Part shown: positions 22,629-33,639 of the stretch, piece after piece | Layout: each line of letters starts with the position of its first letter | Numbering within the stretch: position 1 is the stretch's first letter | NCBI GenBank assembly: GCA_038030265.1 | Contig: CM075937.1 | Location: 26,454,198-26,518,197 of the forward strand | Source of the DNA: Corythucha ciliata | Taxonomy: Eukaryota; Arthropoda; Insecta; Hemiptera; Tingidae | Direction: 5' to 3' | DNA: 64,000 nucleotides | The notes under the pieces: generated by a model | The model's input: only the letters and a program-made list of their open reading frames with translations | What the model was told of the DNA's origin: nothing | Databases searched by the model: none | Made by a program: the position numbers and the translations under genes

Positions 22629-23789
22629 TTGAACGCATCTGTGAGTGCAATTTCCGTAAAAATGGCTGAATTCACTGTGAGAGAATACGTCGAAATGCAC
22701 CTCGTTTACGGGTACTGTGGGTGCAGTGCTCGTGCTGCTCAGGTGGAGTATCGAGCTCGATATCCAAATCGTCGTGTACCCAGCGCTGCTGCGTTCACGC
22801 GCTTACATCAGCGCCTTCTAGAGACTGGCGGGGTTCAGCGGAGGTCACGGGAGGCACAGGCGCCTGTGAGGGACGAAATCGATGATTACATACTGAATAG
22901 AGTAGAGGAAGAGCCTACAGTAAGTTCCCGAACGATGGGGCGGGAACTGGGAGTTTCCCACAAAACGGTTTTGACGGCGCTTCATAAGTACGACTTTCGG
23001 CCTTACCACTTTACGCCTGTGCAAGGCCTAGAACCCGGCGACTTCGTGCGAAGGGAGCAGTTTTGTGACTTGCTCCTACAAAGAGATCGAGAGGAGAGAA
23101 ATTTTTTTCAAAAAATTCTGTGGACGGACCAGTCACAATTCACTCGGGAGGGTGTTTTCAACTTTCACAATTGCCATTCGTGGTCTGACGAAAACCCCCA
23201 TGCGACCCGGGAAAATTCCTTCCAAAGGAAATTCTCAGTTAACGTTTGGGCTGGCGTGATTGGTAACCTCCTAATTGGTCCAAAATTTTTCGAAGGCACC
23301 TTAACGGGGTCGATGTACCTGGCATTCCTCGAAAATGAATTAAACGGTCTGCTGGAAGATGTACCATTAGGGGTACGCGCCAATCTTATTTTTCAACAGG
23401 TATTTCAGAAAAATTCTTGCTATTTTCAATTTTAATGGCAATTTCTGCAGGACGGAGCTCCCGCGCACTATTCAATTAACGTGAGACGGTGGCTCAATGA
23501 AAATGAAAATTTCAGAGAGTGGATTGGTCGAGGAGGAGTTATCCCATGGCCTCCAAGGTCTCCCGATCTCACACCTCTGGATTTTTATGTATGGGGATTT
23601 TTGAAACAAGAAGTCTATTCCGTACCCATTTATGACGTCGACCAGTTGAAGGAGAGAATTACAGTCGCCGCCCAAAAGCTGAGGGAAAATCTCTCTACGC
23701 GCGTGACAGTGAGAGCCATGCGAAAGAGAGCTAGAGCATGCCTTAGAAATCGAGGTGGTCATTTTGAAAATTATTCATATTTTTTTTAA
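22629..23789 (+). CDS. Mariner-like transposase, one 51-bp intron, apparently intact
   Basis: Exon 1 22629-23399, intron 23400-23450 (GTATTT...TGCAG), exon 2 23451-23789; 369 residues joined. MAEFTVREYVEM at 22662 is the likelier start, as it matches the family. Residues about 12-70 form the DUF4817-type helix-turn-helix (EYVEMHLVYG...AAAFTRLHQRL), followed by a second HTH (TVSSRTMGRELGVSHKTVL). Catalytic residues are Asp in ILWTDQSQFTREG, Asp in QDGAPAHY (directly after the intron) and Asp in SPDLTPLDFYVWG. Classical mariners have 34 residues between the last two; I count 42 here. Neither exon has a stop or frameshift. It should bind the long inverted repeats and cut at TA. Confidence 0.93.
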
Positions 23790-23957
23790 ATTTTTTCCAA
23801 TTATAAAAGTTATGCTTGAATTTTCCATAGTAAGTTCTTATTTAAACTATGATGAATGAGAAGAGTGAAAAGTTAAATTCATTCTTGAATTCATGAGTAC
23901 CTTATTTTATTGATCAACGAAAATAAAGAGAATTTAACAAGGCTCACAAATAGGTAG

Positions 23958-24594
23958 TGGCGGTGGGGGAGGAGAGAACGCAAATGAGCTGGTCCTACTA
24001 AAAAATCATAAAATTATCAGTTTCTGACACATCTCAAGAAGAAGAAGATGAAAACGAAGGAAAATGGCTGCCGGAAAATTTAAAACAGTTGACATTTTGG
24101 AAACATAAAACTCACGGTTTTTTATCTAAAAAGGGATTTTTTGTGTCGAAGGAGATTGATGATTTGGATCGTGAGGGCACCATTGGAAAGCTCAGACACT
24201 GGGCAAGTTTTTGTGATACTTGGCCAGACGTTTCAGGTAACCGTCTGGAAATAGCATATGATTTTCTAGCCCACAGAATTTGAGATTTTTTGAATTTCGT
24301 TGGAAAAATGTCAGATCTCTAGTGGTTGGTGATGCTTTTGAACAATGTAATGACAATCATTGCACGGGAAATCTTCCATAGTTTCCGAAACTGTGGTCAC
24401 TTTTTTAGGAAATCGTAACCGAAGTCGAGCAATCTACGTTTTTCTGGAGCAAATTCAGTTAGGAAATAAAAACACTAAAAAAATCATAACTCCTAGGAAA
24501 ATGAAGGTAGGACATCCGCGAAGGTCGCATTCTACTCCACTTTTGACGTAGTTTTAGCCATAAATTTTTGTCACACTTATCCCGAACCACCCTG
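23958..24594 (-). repeat. Right terminal inverted repeat of the mariner-like element
   Basis: Reverse complement of 21905-22541, ending CTTATCCCGAACCACCCTG followed by TA. Confidence 0.9.
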
Positions 24595-24769
24595 TATAAT
24601 ACAATAAAATAACAGTACAATAAATTATATGTATACATAACCGTCAATGCAACACACAATATAAACTCCAACCGAGCGAAAGAAAAACTATGTATTTAAA
24701 ACAAAAAACAAAAAAAAACTTTGACAGACTTACAGAAAAATACTTGTTACAGATATACATGACATTAAT

Positions 24770-27700
24770 CTATTTTACAGTAAGCTCCAGAATACAACAT
24801 ACAAATTTAACGAATTCTTTTAAAATTGAGGCTTTTGAACTTTCTAAAACTAAGTACAAATCTATATTAGTCGTTCCAGCCTTACAGGGAAGATTAAATT
24901 TTGATCTTTCTGCCTCGAAAAGTGCACATTCTTCAATCATATGTCTTAAACTATTATATTTAGTGCAATTATCACAAAATTCGTCTTTTCCAAATTTAAA
25001 TATCTTACCACTATTTATTATCCTACAACTATAACTATTTAACAGTCTTAGCTGGGCGATAATTTGGCACAGCTCAAGTGGGAGATTTAATTCCAAGTAG
25101 TTTTTAAGTCCCTGGACTGACCTGAAGTCTGGATACAAAAGCAAGGTACTGGATTGCGCACATCTGACCCTATCTTGGTTAAAACGATAATCAGAGTACT
25201 TACTTACCAAACTTGTTTTCCTAGCAATCCAAGTATCGTGACTAAGTGTGTCCCATGGGCCCAATTCCCCAATTGGGTCGAAAAATATTTCCTATACCTG
25301 CTTAACCCAGTTGTTCTTAATTTTTTGTCCCCCATACCTAAGTAGCTCATATTGCCTCAAAAAACCCACTTTAGGGTATCTATCATTCTCCATACTAAGC
25401 AATTTACATATCCACGTGAGGACCAACCCAAAAATACGACATAAATGTGCTCTAAACCAAATTCCAACCTTACACTGTAGTCAGGCGTACACTGGGGTAA
25501 ATTAAATAGACTCTTATAAATTTGTAACTGAACCCTTTCTATCACCTCAAAATTTTCAATAGTACACACTGGAGCGGCATAAATCATAATTGAATTTACC
25601 AAAGCATTAATCAGTTTCTTATACACGTTTAACGAATTGATTTTCACGCGTCTAATAAGCGATAGGGTAGCCGCTCCTGCTTTCTTCGCCTATTGATATG
25701 TCTACGCACATTGAATGTTAGCCTTTTTAAAACTAGCGGATTGGGAAAACCAAACACCCAGGTACAAATAACTTTTACAAAACGGAATAGTCTCCTCCCC
25801 ATATGGTAACTACGTGTGTCTTTTTTTATGCCCATACCTCCTTTACGAAATAAAATGATATTAGTCTTTTGAATATTAACTTGTAATTTGTTTTCCCCAC
25901 AATAATTACACAAATGTCGGAAAATTTTCATCATATTAACATAAGTGACGGATAGCAGAACAATGTCATTAGCATATGCGAGAAGTATCACTTCAGTCCT
26001 AGAATTAATAGAAACACCTCTTACTCCCTTCCCTACCAAATATTCCTCCAAATCCATCAAAAAAATTCCAAAAAGGATAGGGGAAAGAGGGTCCCCTTGC
26101 AGCAATCCTCGCGTCACTTTAATTGCCTGTGACAGACCCGAACTACCTTTGACTTTGACTGTTGCCCGACTGTACAAACCCATTAATATATTAATTATTT
26201 TCGAACTTATGCCAATTTTCACCATTTTAGACTATAATGTATCGTGCCCAATAGATGGAAAAGCACTTTTGAAGTCTACAAATCCCGCATATAATTTACC
26301 TTTCTCTTTACGAGTGTGTAACTGAATCAGTGAATTCAAAGTAAAGATATTATCCATACAAGATCGCTTCGCTCTAAAGCCGTTCTGCCATTCCGGTAAA
26401 ATTTTTTTTGATTCGCACCAATCCGTGAGTCTTCTACAAAATATTTGGGAAAATATTTTCAAAATGCAATTTGCCAAAGCAATAGGCCTATAGTTATTGG
26501 GGTTTGTTTTTTCTCCTTTATTTTTGTACAACATTGAAACTAATATTGTAGACCAGGATTCCGGTATTTTTTCAATTTCGAGTATCTTATTAAATAAAAC
26601 ATTCATGAACAAAAGCCAGTTATTCGGCAGATTTTTATAAAATTCATATGGTATACCATTTTCCCCGGGCGACTTATTATTTTTACAATTCCTGAGAGTA
26701 ATACAAATTTCATCAATTAAAATTGGCGAGTTTAATTTCGAGTCAATGAATTCCTTTAGCTCCACTGAATTCCCTTTTTGCACCTTTCCAAAGTCCTCAC
26801 AAAAAAACAGAATACCACTCTTCTACCTTTATAAGTTCACCACAATGAATTCTCCTGTGCCTAAAGGGGTTCACAGCGTCCCAAAATTCCTTGGAATCCT
26901 TGGCTCTAACAATCGTACTCAGGAAACTTTCTCTATGGCTCTTTATACTTTGTTTCAAAACCTTTCTGTAATCTTTTTTTGCCTGAGTATACTCTCTTAA
27001 ATAGGGGTCCGAAAAATTACATTTACGACAAACTTTCAAATTTGCCCTTATTTTCTTCCTCAACGTAAAACAGTCTTTCGTTAACCAGGGTTCACTATTT
27101 CGTCTCACGTTTTTGCGAGCGACCATTCCCGCATCTTTAGCCACTTGACCGATGGTCTCACATATAGTTAAATCAAGAGAGTCTTCATCATCTACGACTT
27201 TATTTACATTAGGAGACCAGCTCATGTATTCTAGATGCTTATTTAAATAATTTTCCTTCCATTTTAAAGATACTCCTAAATCATTATTATCATAAGTAAC
27301 TACAATCCCCGTCGTTTAACGTTAAAATTATCGGCAGATGATCCGATGCGGATCCAATTTCCTCTACTACAAAGTCTAATACATGACTAAAGCCTGTTAC
27401 ACTCACACACGCTAAGTCAATAGCGGAGCATCCGACCGGACTAACAAAAGTAAAATTACCTATATTATCACTATGAGAACGTCCGTTCAAAATACAAAGA
27501 CCAAAATCGTCAACAAAATTCAAAATCCTCCTTCCTCTTTTATTCACCAAATTATCCAAAGATATTCTCTTGTGAGACAAAAGAGAATCCTGAAAAACCA
27601 TTGGTTCGTAATAATTATTTTCTCCGCCAATTCTTCCGTTGAAATCTCCACATAAAATAACTTGAGCATTGATATATTCGGAAAGAGCGCAATTCAATTG

Positions 27701-27780
27701 ATCCCCAATATTCAGAAGAGTAGAATCAATATCTATTGCTGGGCTAATATACACAAAACCGAAAATGAGGTTCACCTTAT
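24770..27780 (-). pseudogene. LINE ORF2: endonuclease (C-terminal part), reverse transcriptase, C-terminal region
   Basis: In order on the minus strand: endonuclease blocks ILCGDFNGRIGG, SAIDLACVSVTGF and SASDHLPIIL (27775-27290); a linker with KEFWDAVNPF (27225-26797); RT blocks KNNKSPGENGIPYEFYK, NNYRPIALANCILKIFSQ and LYAGFVDFKSAFPSI (26783-26232), GLLQGDPLSPILF and the active site LAYANDIVLL (26225-25644); then a thumb/C-terminal part ending in a Cys-x2-Cys...His...Cys motif (DNCTKYNSLRHMIEECALF, 25264-24770). An in-frame TAG near 26229, frameshifts near 26790 and 25645, and YAND in place of YADD make it inactive. Clade assignment (I/R1-like) is not firm. Confidence 0.85.
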
Positions 27781-27815
27781 TTGTAACTAAATGAAATATT
27801 GAATACTGAGAACAT

Positions 27816-30800
27816 TAGGGGCGGCTTTTAAGGTGAGGCAAGTGAGGCACCGCCTCACCAGAAAATTCCAGAAAAAATAAACCATTTTTTTAAATTTCAA
27901 AATGATTTATTTTCATCATTCGTGCATTCTATTTGAGAATAAAAAAGGGGTTTAAACTTTTGACGCGCCTCTATTCTTCACTAGACATCTTGTTTAGGAA
28001 AAAACGTTGTTTTCACTACAACTCTTAACTCTCAATAACTAAAAAGGGCTCTGTTCTGTTGATTGGAGGGAGAAGACTCCCTTTCCCTTCCACCTTTTCA
28101 CTCATCTCTCGTGGCCACCCTCTTCTAAAGGTTGTGGGTGGCGCTTGCGCTTGGTAGTGCGAGCTGCGAGCCGTGAGAGATTATTCGATGTGAGGTTGAC
28201 GTGAGACGTGAGGCGATCTGAAGAACCGTCTCTCTTGACCTTGAGTCCCCCTCTCGCTCTTTATTCCTTTTCACCCCTTCGTCATACCACCGCTGGCGAT
28301 TAAGAGGGGTAGCCCCCAATACACAATTACACACTGGGTGATCAGAAATTTATCCCCCACCTAAGTGAGGCGATTCTGAATCATTCTCTCTCTTCTCATT
28401 CCCTTTCGTTCCGAAAAAAAAAAAAAAAAAAAAAACAAGAAGAAAAAAAAACTGCTCGCATCACCCCCACGCGGCATGAGAACTTTTTATTCCCGTAAAC
28501 AAGAGGAGGTTTTTCCTTGATTGGTGTGGGAGTATTAGTATTTTCAATTCAATTCTGTCTTTGTCTTTGTTAATTTTTGCGTTCAGTTAACGGAATTATT
28601 CAATTTTATTTTATTGGCGTTTATGGACTTCAGGTGAGTAATTTACTCGTTTGTTTTGTTTGTTCAAAATGCTCCCGTCGAGAGACGCGGTGTGCATTTT
28701 ACTCGAAACTCCATTTAACCGTTGGGGAGAAGAGGACAAGAGGGACCTTCTTCATTTGGGTAAACCGACCCCAATAATTGCCGGATTATCCCGAGATAAA
28801 AAGGATGGAAAAGTTTTCATGAGGTCTTTCAACAAGTCTTGGTACGATCATCGCAAATGGCTTTGTGGGAGCGAGTACAAGAATTCTTTGTTTTGTTGGC
28901 CGTGCCTTATTTTATCCCGTGGTAATGGTGTGTGGAATGCACAGGGCTATGCCGATTTTAAAAATATGTCCAGGAGTGCCAAGAAACATGAAGGGTCCAA
29001 AGACCACATTAACTCAGCAGTTGGTCTTAAACGGCTAGAGTCACGTGGTTCAACTGTCGTCGAGCTATTGACGGAGCATACCTTGCACACGAAGGCGATT
29101 TATAATGAAAAGGTCCGTTTGAACAGATTAATATTGGAGCATTTGATTGATGTTACTGTTCTGCTCGGGAAACAAGAGCTTCCTTTCAGAGGTCAAGACG
29201 AAAGAGCCTCATCCTTGAATAGAGGTAATTTTGTCGAAACCTTTCAATTAGTGATGAACCGGAGCTCGCCGGAGGTAAAAAATCATTACGAGTCCATAAA
29301 AAATATTTTTTCTGGGCAATCAAAGACGATCCAGAATGAACTGATTGACGTGATACATGAACACGTGTACAGTCACATTCATGAACAAATAATCGCAGTG
29401 CACGATTATAGTCAGATTCGTGATCGAAAATGGGCAAGTTCACGAAAGGTTCCTTGGCTTCCACGACGTTAGCATGAATCGTGACGCCGAATACCTCTTC
29501 CTGTTGGTCGATAGGGTTCTTTCACGATTTGGGTACCAAAATAAACTCGTTGGGCAATGTTATGATGGGGCGAGTGTCATGTCTGGCCACTTGGGAGGTC
29601 TTCAAAGCTAAAATTAAAGCCGTCGCTCCTCTTGCTTTGTTTTCACGATGCTATGGCCACCGCTTGAACCTCGTTCTTCAAGATGGGTGTAAAAGCAACA
29701 AAATTTGCATAATTTTCTTCTCAACACTCACCAGCATACCAACGTTTTTCCACCATTCCGCTAAAAGGACTTCTGTGGCTGTTTCAGTCTTGGGCAGGCG
29801 CGTGCCCCAAATAGGTGAAACTCGTTGGTGCTCACGGTCAAAAATTTTGTCCCTCATTGTGACCCACTGGGACGGGTTTAAGGCTGTGTTTCAGGAACTT
29901 ATAAACGACAAAGAATCTCGACCTGAAACTGTCACCTCCTCTGTTGGGTTCCTTAATTTCTTCAACGATTTTGAATTTGCGTTTCTTTCTTTGGTTTTTA
30001 ATGACATATTTTCCCTTACTGATATTTTGTTTGATATTCTCCAAAAAAAAACCTTTGATATCTAATTTTGCATGGCCAAAATCCATGATCTTCGCTCAAA
30101 AATTGAGCAGAAAAGAGACGAATCCAAATTTGGTTGTTTTTTTGATGAAGCCTTGAGCTTGACGAGTTTTCCAGGTCAGCGAGGTCTAGATGCGACCCAA
30201 ATCAAGTTGAAGTATAAATTCATTTTTTTCGAAATTATCGATACCGTTTGTACCCAAATCTCTGAAAGATTCAGTGATTTTGATAAATTCTTTTTTTTGA
30301 AACTGGCAGATCGCACAAAATATTCGACTTTTAAGGATCGTGTTCCATCAGATGCCTTGAAAAGTTTAACCGACTCGTACAGTTCTCTTTTCCCTGACCT
30401 CAACCGTCTTACGAATGAATTAACTTTCATTTACTCAGACAAGCAGTTGAGTAATTTTACTCCTGTCGAAATTTTGAGTTACTTGTCTCAGAATGATCTC
30501 GCAACTGTTCTCCCAGAGGCGTTCCGATTTTACGCCCTGGTGATGACGCTGCCTTCGACATCTGCTTCTTCTGAGAGAAGCTTCTCCTGTCTGAAGAGGA
30601 CAATGGGGCAAGAGAGACTGTGCGCGTTGGCTTCTTTTTCCATCGAAAAAGAACTTATTAATGAATTAAAAGTGCATAACAAGTTTTACGAGCCAATTAT
30701 TGACCGATTCGCTAACCTCAAAGACCGTAGACTCGATTTGCAATACAGGAAATAACCATAGTTCCAACATTCTAGAGAGTTTGTTGAACCTGATTCAATC

Positions 30801-31474
30801 GGGACGTCCTTTCACAGTTACCATTTGTTTTGTTCCAACCTATCAGGGTGAACTCGTTCGGAGAAGTTCGGCAAAAATAGCCTCAGAAACTAGCAAATCC
30901 ATTACTGTTCATTAGGAGATCCGAACGGACTCTGAAGTACATATAGGTTCAAAAAAATATGAATTCCACGTCTTTCACAAAGTTACCTTGAAGTTACCAC
31001 GTTAAGTGAATTTAATTTAACAACCCCACTTCTAGTCAACGTTGTTTGTGAAGTGTGCTGTGTGTTACAACGACAAAAACAATTTTTTTGTACGTGACGT
31101 ATCATTTCTTCGCGCACTGTCTATTTTGTGCATTAATATACGTTTTTCAGTCTACCATGGTTGGGTTTTGGTTGGGGGTGGACCGGATGGGACTTGCTGC
31201 TGTCGCCTCCACGTTGGCAAGTCCTGGATACTGGCTCTCTAAATTTTCGTTACATCATAAAAATTAAGAATTTGTAGTTTGTATCGTGCAATTCAGTTTT
31301 GACGAAAGTATAAGAGCTTGCTAAGAACTGCGCTTTTCTGTGAGCTTAACTTTTAATCATCCTCACATGGTTTAATGCTCTCAAATATGATAACCCATTC
31401 AAATGACTTTACCCCCCCCCCTCCATCCACCATAATCCTGTCGCCTCACCCAACATTCAAGCTCAGAGCCGCTA
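27816..31474 (+). mobile_element. hAT transposon (ZMYM1-like group) inserted in the LINE
   Basis: The ends TAGGGGCGGCTTTTAAG and, reversed, TAGCGGCTCTGAGCTTG are similar with a small indel. The flanks GAGAACAT (27808-27815) and CTCAACAT (31475-31482) share the last five of eight bases, compatible with an aged 8-bp duplication. The LINE frame continues when one copy is removed. The transposase at 28651-30755 is damaged. A long A-rich stretch lies at 28416-28450, and 27820-28600 is otherwise non-coding 5' sequence. Confidence 0.82.
28651..30755 (+). pseudogene. hAT transposase (ZMYM1/P52rIPK-like), frame-broken
   Basis: 28651-29472 encodes a TTF-type zinc-finger region (WLCGSEYKNSLFCWPCLI, ...GSKDHI) and the start of the RNase H-like fold. 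The frame then moves to 29420-29611 (VHERFLGFHDVS, CYDGASVMSGHLGGLQ, second catalytic Asp), then by a one-base insertion at about 29608 to 29609-30065 (CYGHRLNLVLQ, GETRWCSR). After one in-frame TAA at 30063 it runs on to 30755 with the dimerisation signature STSASSERSFSCLKRTMGQE. Between HIHEQIIAVHDYS and VHERFLGF the usual DETTD segment with the first catalytic Asp is absent, so an internal deletion probably killed it before the later lesions. Confidence 0.85.
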
Positions 31475-31504
31475 CTCAACATATATACAAGGGAGTCACA
31501 TTAA

Positions 31505-32484
31505 CCCTGGAACGGTATCGTTGAGTCAAAATGACTCTGGCCCCCACTTTAACCTACGCCATGGTCTTGCGGTGAATGGTAGGGCATTCTCCTCCCGTCT
31601 ATGCTTTCCTTAGGGGGTCAGTTCAAAGTTGTTCAAGTGGTACATCGGAACTCAGCGCACTGCTCCCATCAGTCAGGTAATTATCCAAACCTTGCACGTC
31701 AAAATGACTCTCGATAGCAATACTGTTGGTGAGACACGGCCACATTGACTCCACCATGCCAATGGATGCCTTGTCAAGCACGCCAAATTGACTTATCATT
31801 GACGTATCAGTTGAAGATTAAGAGACTGGAAAAATATCCTAAGCTCAGCAGACATCTCAAAGCGAGTATCCAAAGCAGTCTAAGAATGTCAGTTGATGCA
31901 ATTCAAACTGAACCACAAACCTGTGTGGCAACCACTAGCACACCCACATGCTCAATGGAAGCCCGAAGTTCTGCAATACTTGAGCCATCCTTTCAGCAAA
32001 AAACGTGCCCCTCAAAAAGAAAATATTGCCATTTTTGTCCGTCTTCAATCAAACGCAAAATGGCGACATCCTGTTCCGGGTGTGGAAGATTAATTTGTGG
32101 ATCTCACACGAATAAAAAACTATGTCAAGACTGCTAGATGAACTGTACTATTAGCTGTGAAATGTGATACTTTTATTTTCTTAACGTAAATTTTATTATT
32201 TTTGACAATCTAGTCCAGCAATTTTATTGTACTGGTAATTTTCTTTATTTCTTATTACTTTTCGTTTATTCGTAATTTTGTATTTCGCTGAAGATGCGTT
32301 TTTCGTAATATTTTTTGTTTCTATTATAATTTTGCTTGTTTAAAAATGTAACATTTGAGAGAAACAAACGTTCGTTAGTTCGTGCAATTATTTTCCATGG
32401 TAACCCAATATATTTTTCGTTGGAGTCAAATTGACTCCAGTCGATACCAACAAAAGGGTATCATTGATCGATACCATTCCAGGG
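31505..32484 (+). mobile_element. piggyBac deletion derivative, TTAA-flanked
   Basis: Ends CCCTGGAACGGTATCG and, reversed, CCCTGGAATGGTATCG, flanked by TTAA (31501-31504 and 32485-32488). GAGTCAAAATGACTC and GAGTCAAATTGACTC near the ends are subterminal palindromes. Only the 3' part of a transposase frame remains. It lies inside the LINE endonuclease. Confidence 0.92.
31745..32137 (+). pseudogene. piggyBac transposase, C-terminal Cys-rich domain only
   Basis: The last 50 or so residues (KRKYCHFCPSS..., SCSGCGRLICGSH, LCQDC) match the C-terminal cysteine-rich zinc-binding domain of piggyBac transposases, which binds the transposon ends. The preceding residues fit the linker region (KLSRHLKAS). 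The catalytic DDD domain is missing, so the element needs a transposase in trans. Confidence 0.85.
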
Positions 32485-32488
32485 TTAA

Positions 32489-32765
32489 CGAAACGTTAAT
32501 TTACAAAGACCGCCATACCTCCGCTAGCCCTTCCCCGAGTCTCCGTTCTCACTGCCGGGCTGAAAAAAGACTGCTGATTTTTCCCGAAAAACATAAAGCT
32601 CGAGCCGTTCGGCTCTTCTTCACACCACGTTTCCCCAACACACGAAATGTCACGTTCTCGAATTAACGGCAGAATATCCTGTATATTATTTTTAAAACCA
32701 TGAATATTCCAGTAAATAATTCGCGAATTACCTATTCCTCCTGCGATTGCATTCTGATTGAGTTG
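32489..32765 (-). pseudogene. LINE endonuclease, N-terminal fragment
   Basis: On the minus strand: IIYWNIHGFKNN (APE motif around the first catalytic Asn), DISCVGETWCEEEP (catalytic Glu) and GGMAVFVN, the standard start of an APE-type LINE endonuclease. One in-frame TAA follows GGMAVFVN. The piggyBac insertion separates it from the rest of the gene. Confidence 0.85.
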
Positions 32766-32849
32766 CTATGTACCAGTGGGCTGTTTGGACGCTTGAACTT
32801 CCTTTTGATCCTTACTCACTCTCGCGGGATCTTCGGTTTCTAACTTCAT

Positions 32850-33115
32850 ATCTGCCACCGATCTCAAATATCTTTCGAACCCGACCGATAAATGAAATCT
32901 TTCAGATTTTTTTCCGCAACATATCTCAATCTGCCAGATGTGCCCCCACTAACGAGCAGATTTGATCGGGTAACAGATATCGGTGGCAGATAACTTTTAT
33001 ACGTTAAGGGGCGACGACCGATCTCATCGTTTGCTCTAGATCGTTACCGATATCTGTTGAAAATATCGGCCGATCAAATCTGTCAAAATTATCTGCCCGT
33101 GTATGGGCCACTACT
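32850..33115. repeat. Family F MITE, copy 3 (diverged, inverted halves)
   Basis: TAACAGATATCGGTGGCAGA, CCCACTAACGAGCAGATTTG and GTTAAGGGGCGACG match 13630-13885 and 21450-21705. Confidence 0.7.
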
Positions 33116-33205
33116 GCGTCTCTATTGGTCAGAAAATTTCAAATTTCTCAGTAAGTACATTCGTCCAAAAGTCTTTAAGCTTCAAGGGCGGCTGTTCATC
33201 AATTA

Positions 33206-33410
33206 AGATGCGTTTACACCGAAGTGTCCAACGACACTTTTCTCTGGACATAAGTGTATAAAGTGTCAGGCATAAATTTCTTGACTGTATAATAAAGTAA
33301 ACTCTGATGAAAATTTCTAGAAGTTTGTGCTTACACCAAGGCGATTTGAGTCTGACACTAAATTTCAAGCAATAAGTGTCGCGGGACACTTCTTCGGTGT
33401 AAATGCACCT
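33206..33410. repeat. 205-bp MITE, TTA target duplication
   Basis: Ends AGATGCGTTTACACCGAAG and CTTCGGTGTAAATGCACCT, flanked by TTA (33203-33205, 33411-33413). Inner motifs AAGTGTC/GACACTT pair. PIF/Harbinger-type by its duplication. Confidence 0.88.
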
Positions 33411-33482
33411 TTATGGGACGCCTCTGTTGAAAGTTGGTAACAATGAACATTTCTTGCCTGTTATTAGAGTTGTAAAAAGAAT

Positions 33483-33486
<4 letters not shown>

Positions 33487-33550
<64 letters not shown>
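33487..33550. repeat. Poly(A) run of about 64 bases
   Basis: Uninterrupted A tract. No retroelement body ends clearly at its left edge, so its origin is unknown; the length may be imprecise in the assembly. Confidence 0.9.
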
Positions 33551-33553
<3 letters not shown>

Positions 33554-33639
33554 GAAGTCTTAAGTTTGGCAGAATGAATAAAAACATTTTGTTTCTTGAA
33601 GTTCTGGTTTATTCATAACAAAGATTATAAGTGGCGGTT

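Larger units (their letters stand above)
21905..24594 (+). mobile_element. Mariner-like (IS630-Tc1-mariner) transposon with very long TIRs
   Basis: A complete 2,690-bp element: CAGGGTGGTTCGGGATAAGT starts at 21905, its complement ends at 24594, and both sides are flanked by TA (21903-21904 and 24595-24596), the canonical target duplication. The terminal inverted repeats extend for about 637 bp each (21905-22541 and 23958-24594) with few mismatches. The unique centre carries a one-intron transposase. Confidence 0.93.
24690..32765 (-). mobile_element. Old LINE (APE-type non-LTR retrotransposon), split by hAT and piggyBac
   Basis: LINE sequence lies on the minus strand in three blocks: 32489-32765 (start of the AP endonuclease), 31482-31504 (a short bridge), and 27815-24690 (rest of endonuclease, reverse transcriptase, C-terminal domain). 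The gaps are a piggyBac derivative (31505-32484) and a hAT element (27816-31474). Counting each target duplication once, the endonuclease frame reads across both insertions, which shows the LINE was there first. Its 3' UTR may continue past 24690 to the GATA repeat near 21805, with the mariner-like element inserted in it (inference). Confidence 0.85.

Noticed and set aside
22216..24283. Paired 64-codon frames in the mariner-like arms as a second gene
   Set aside because: They are the two copies of the inverted repeat; too short, with no recognisable domain.
33487..33550. Poly(A) as the tail of a LINE or SINE
   Set aside because: No element body or target duplication could be recognised beside it.
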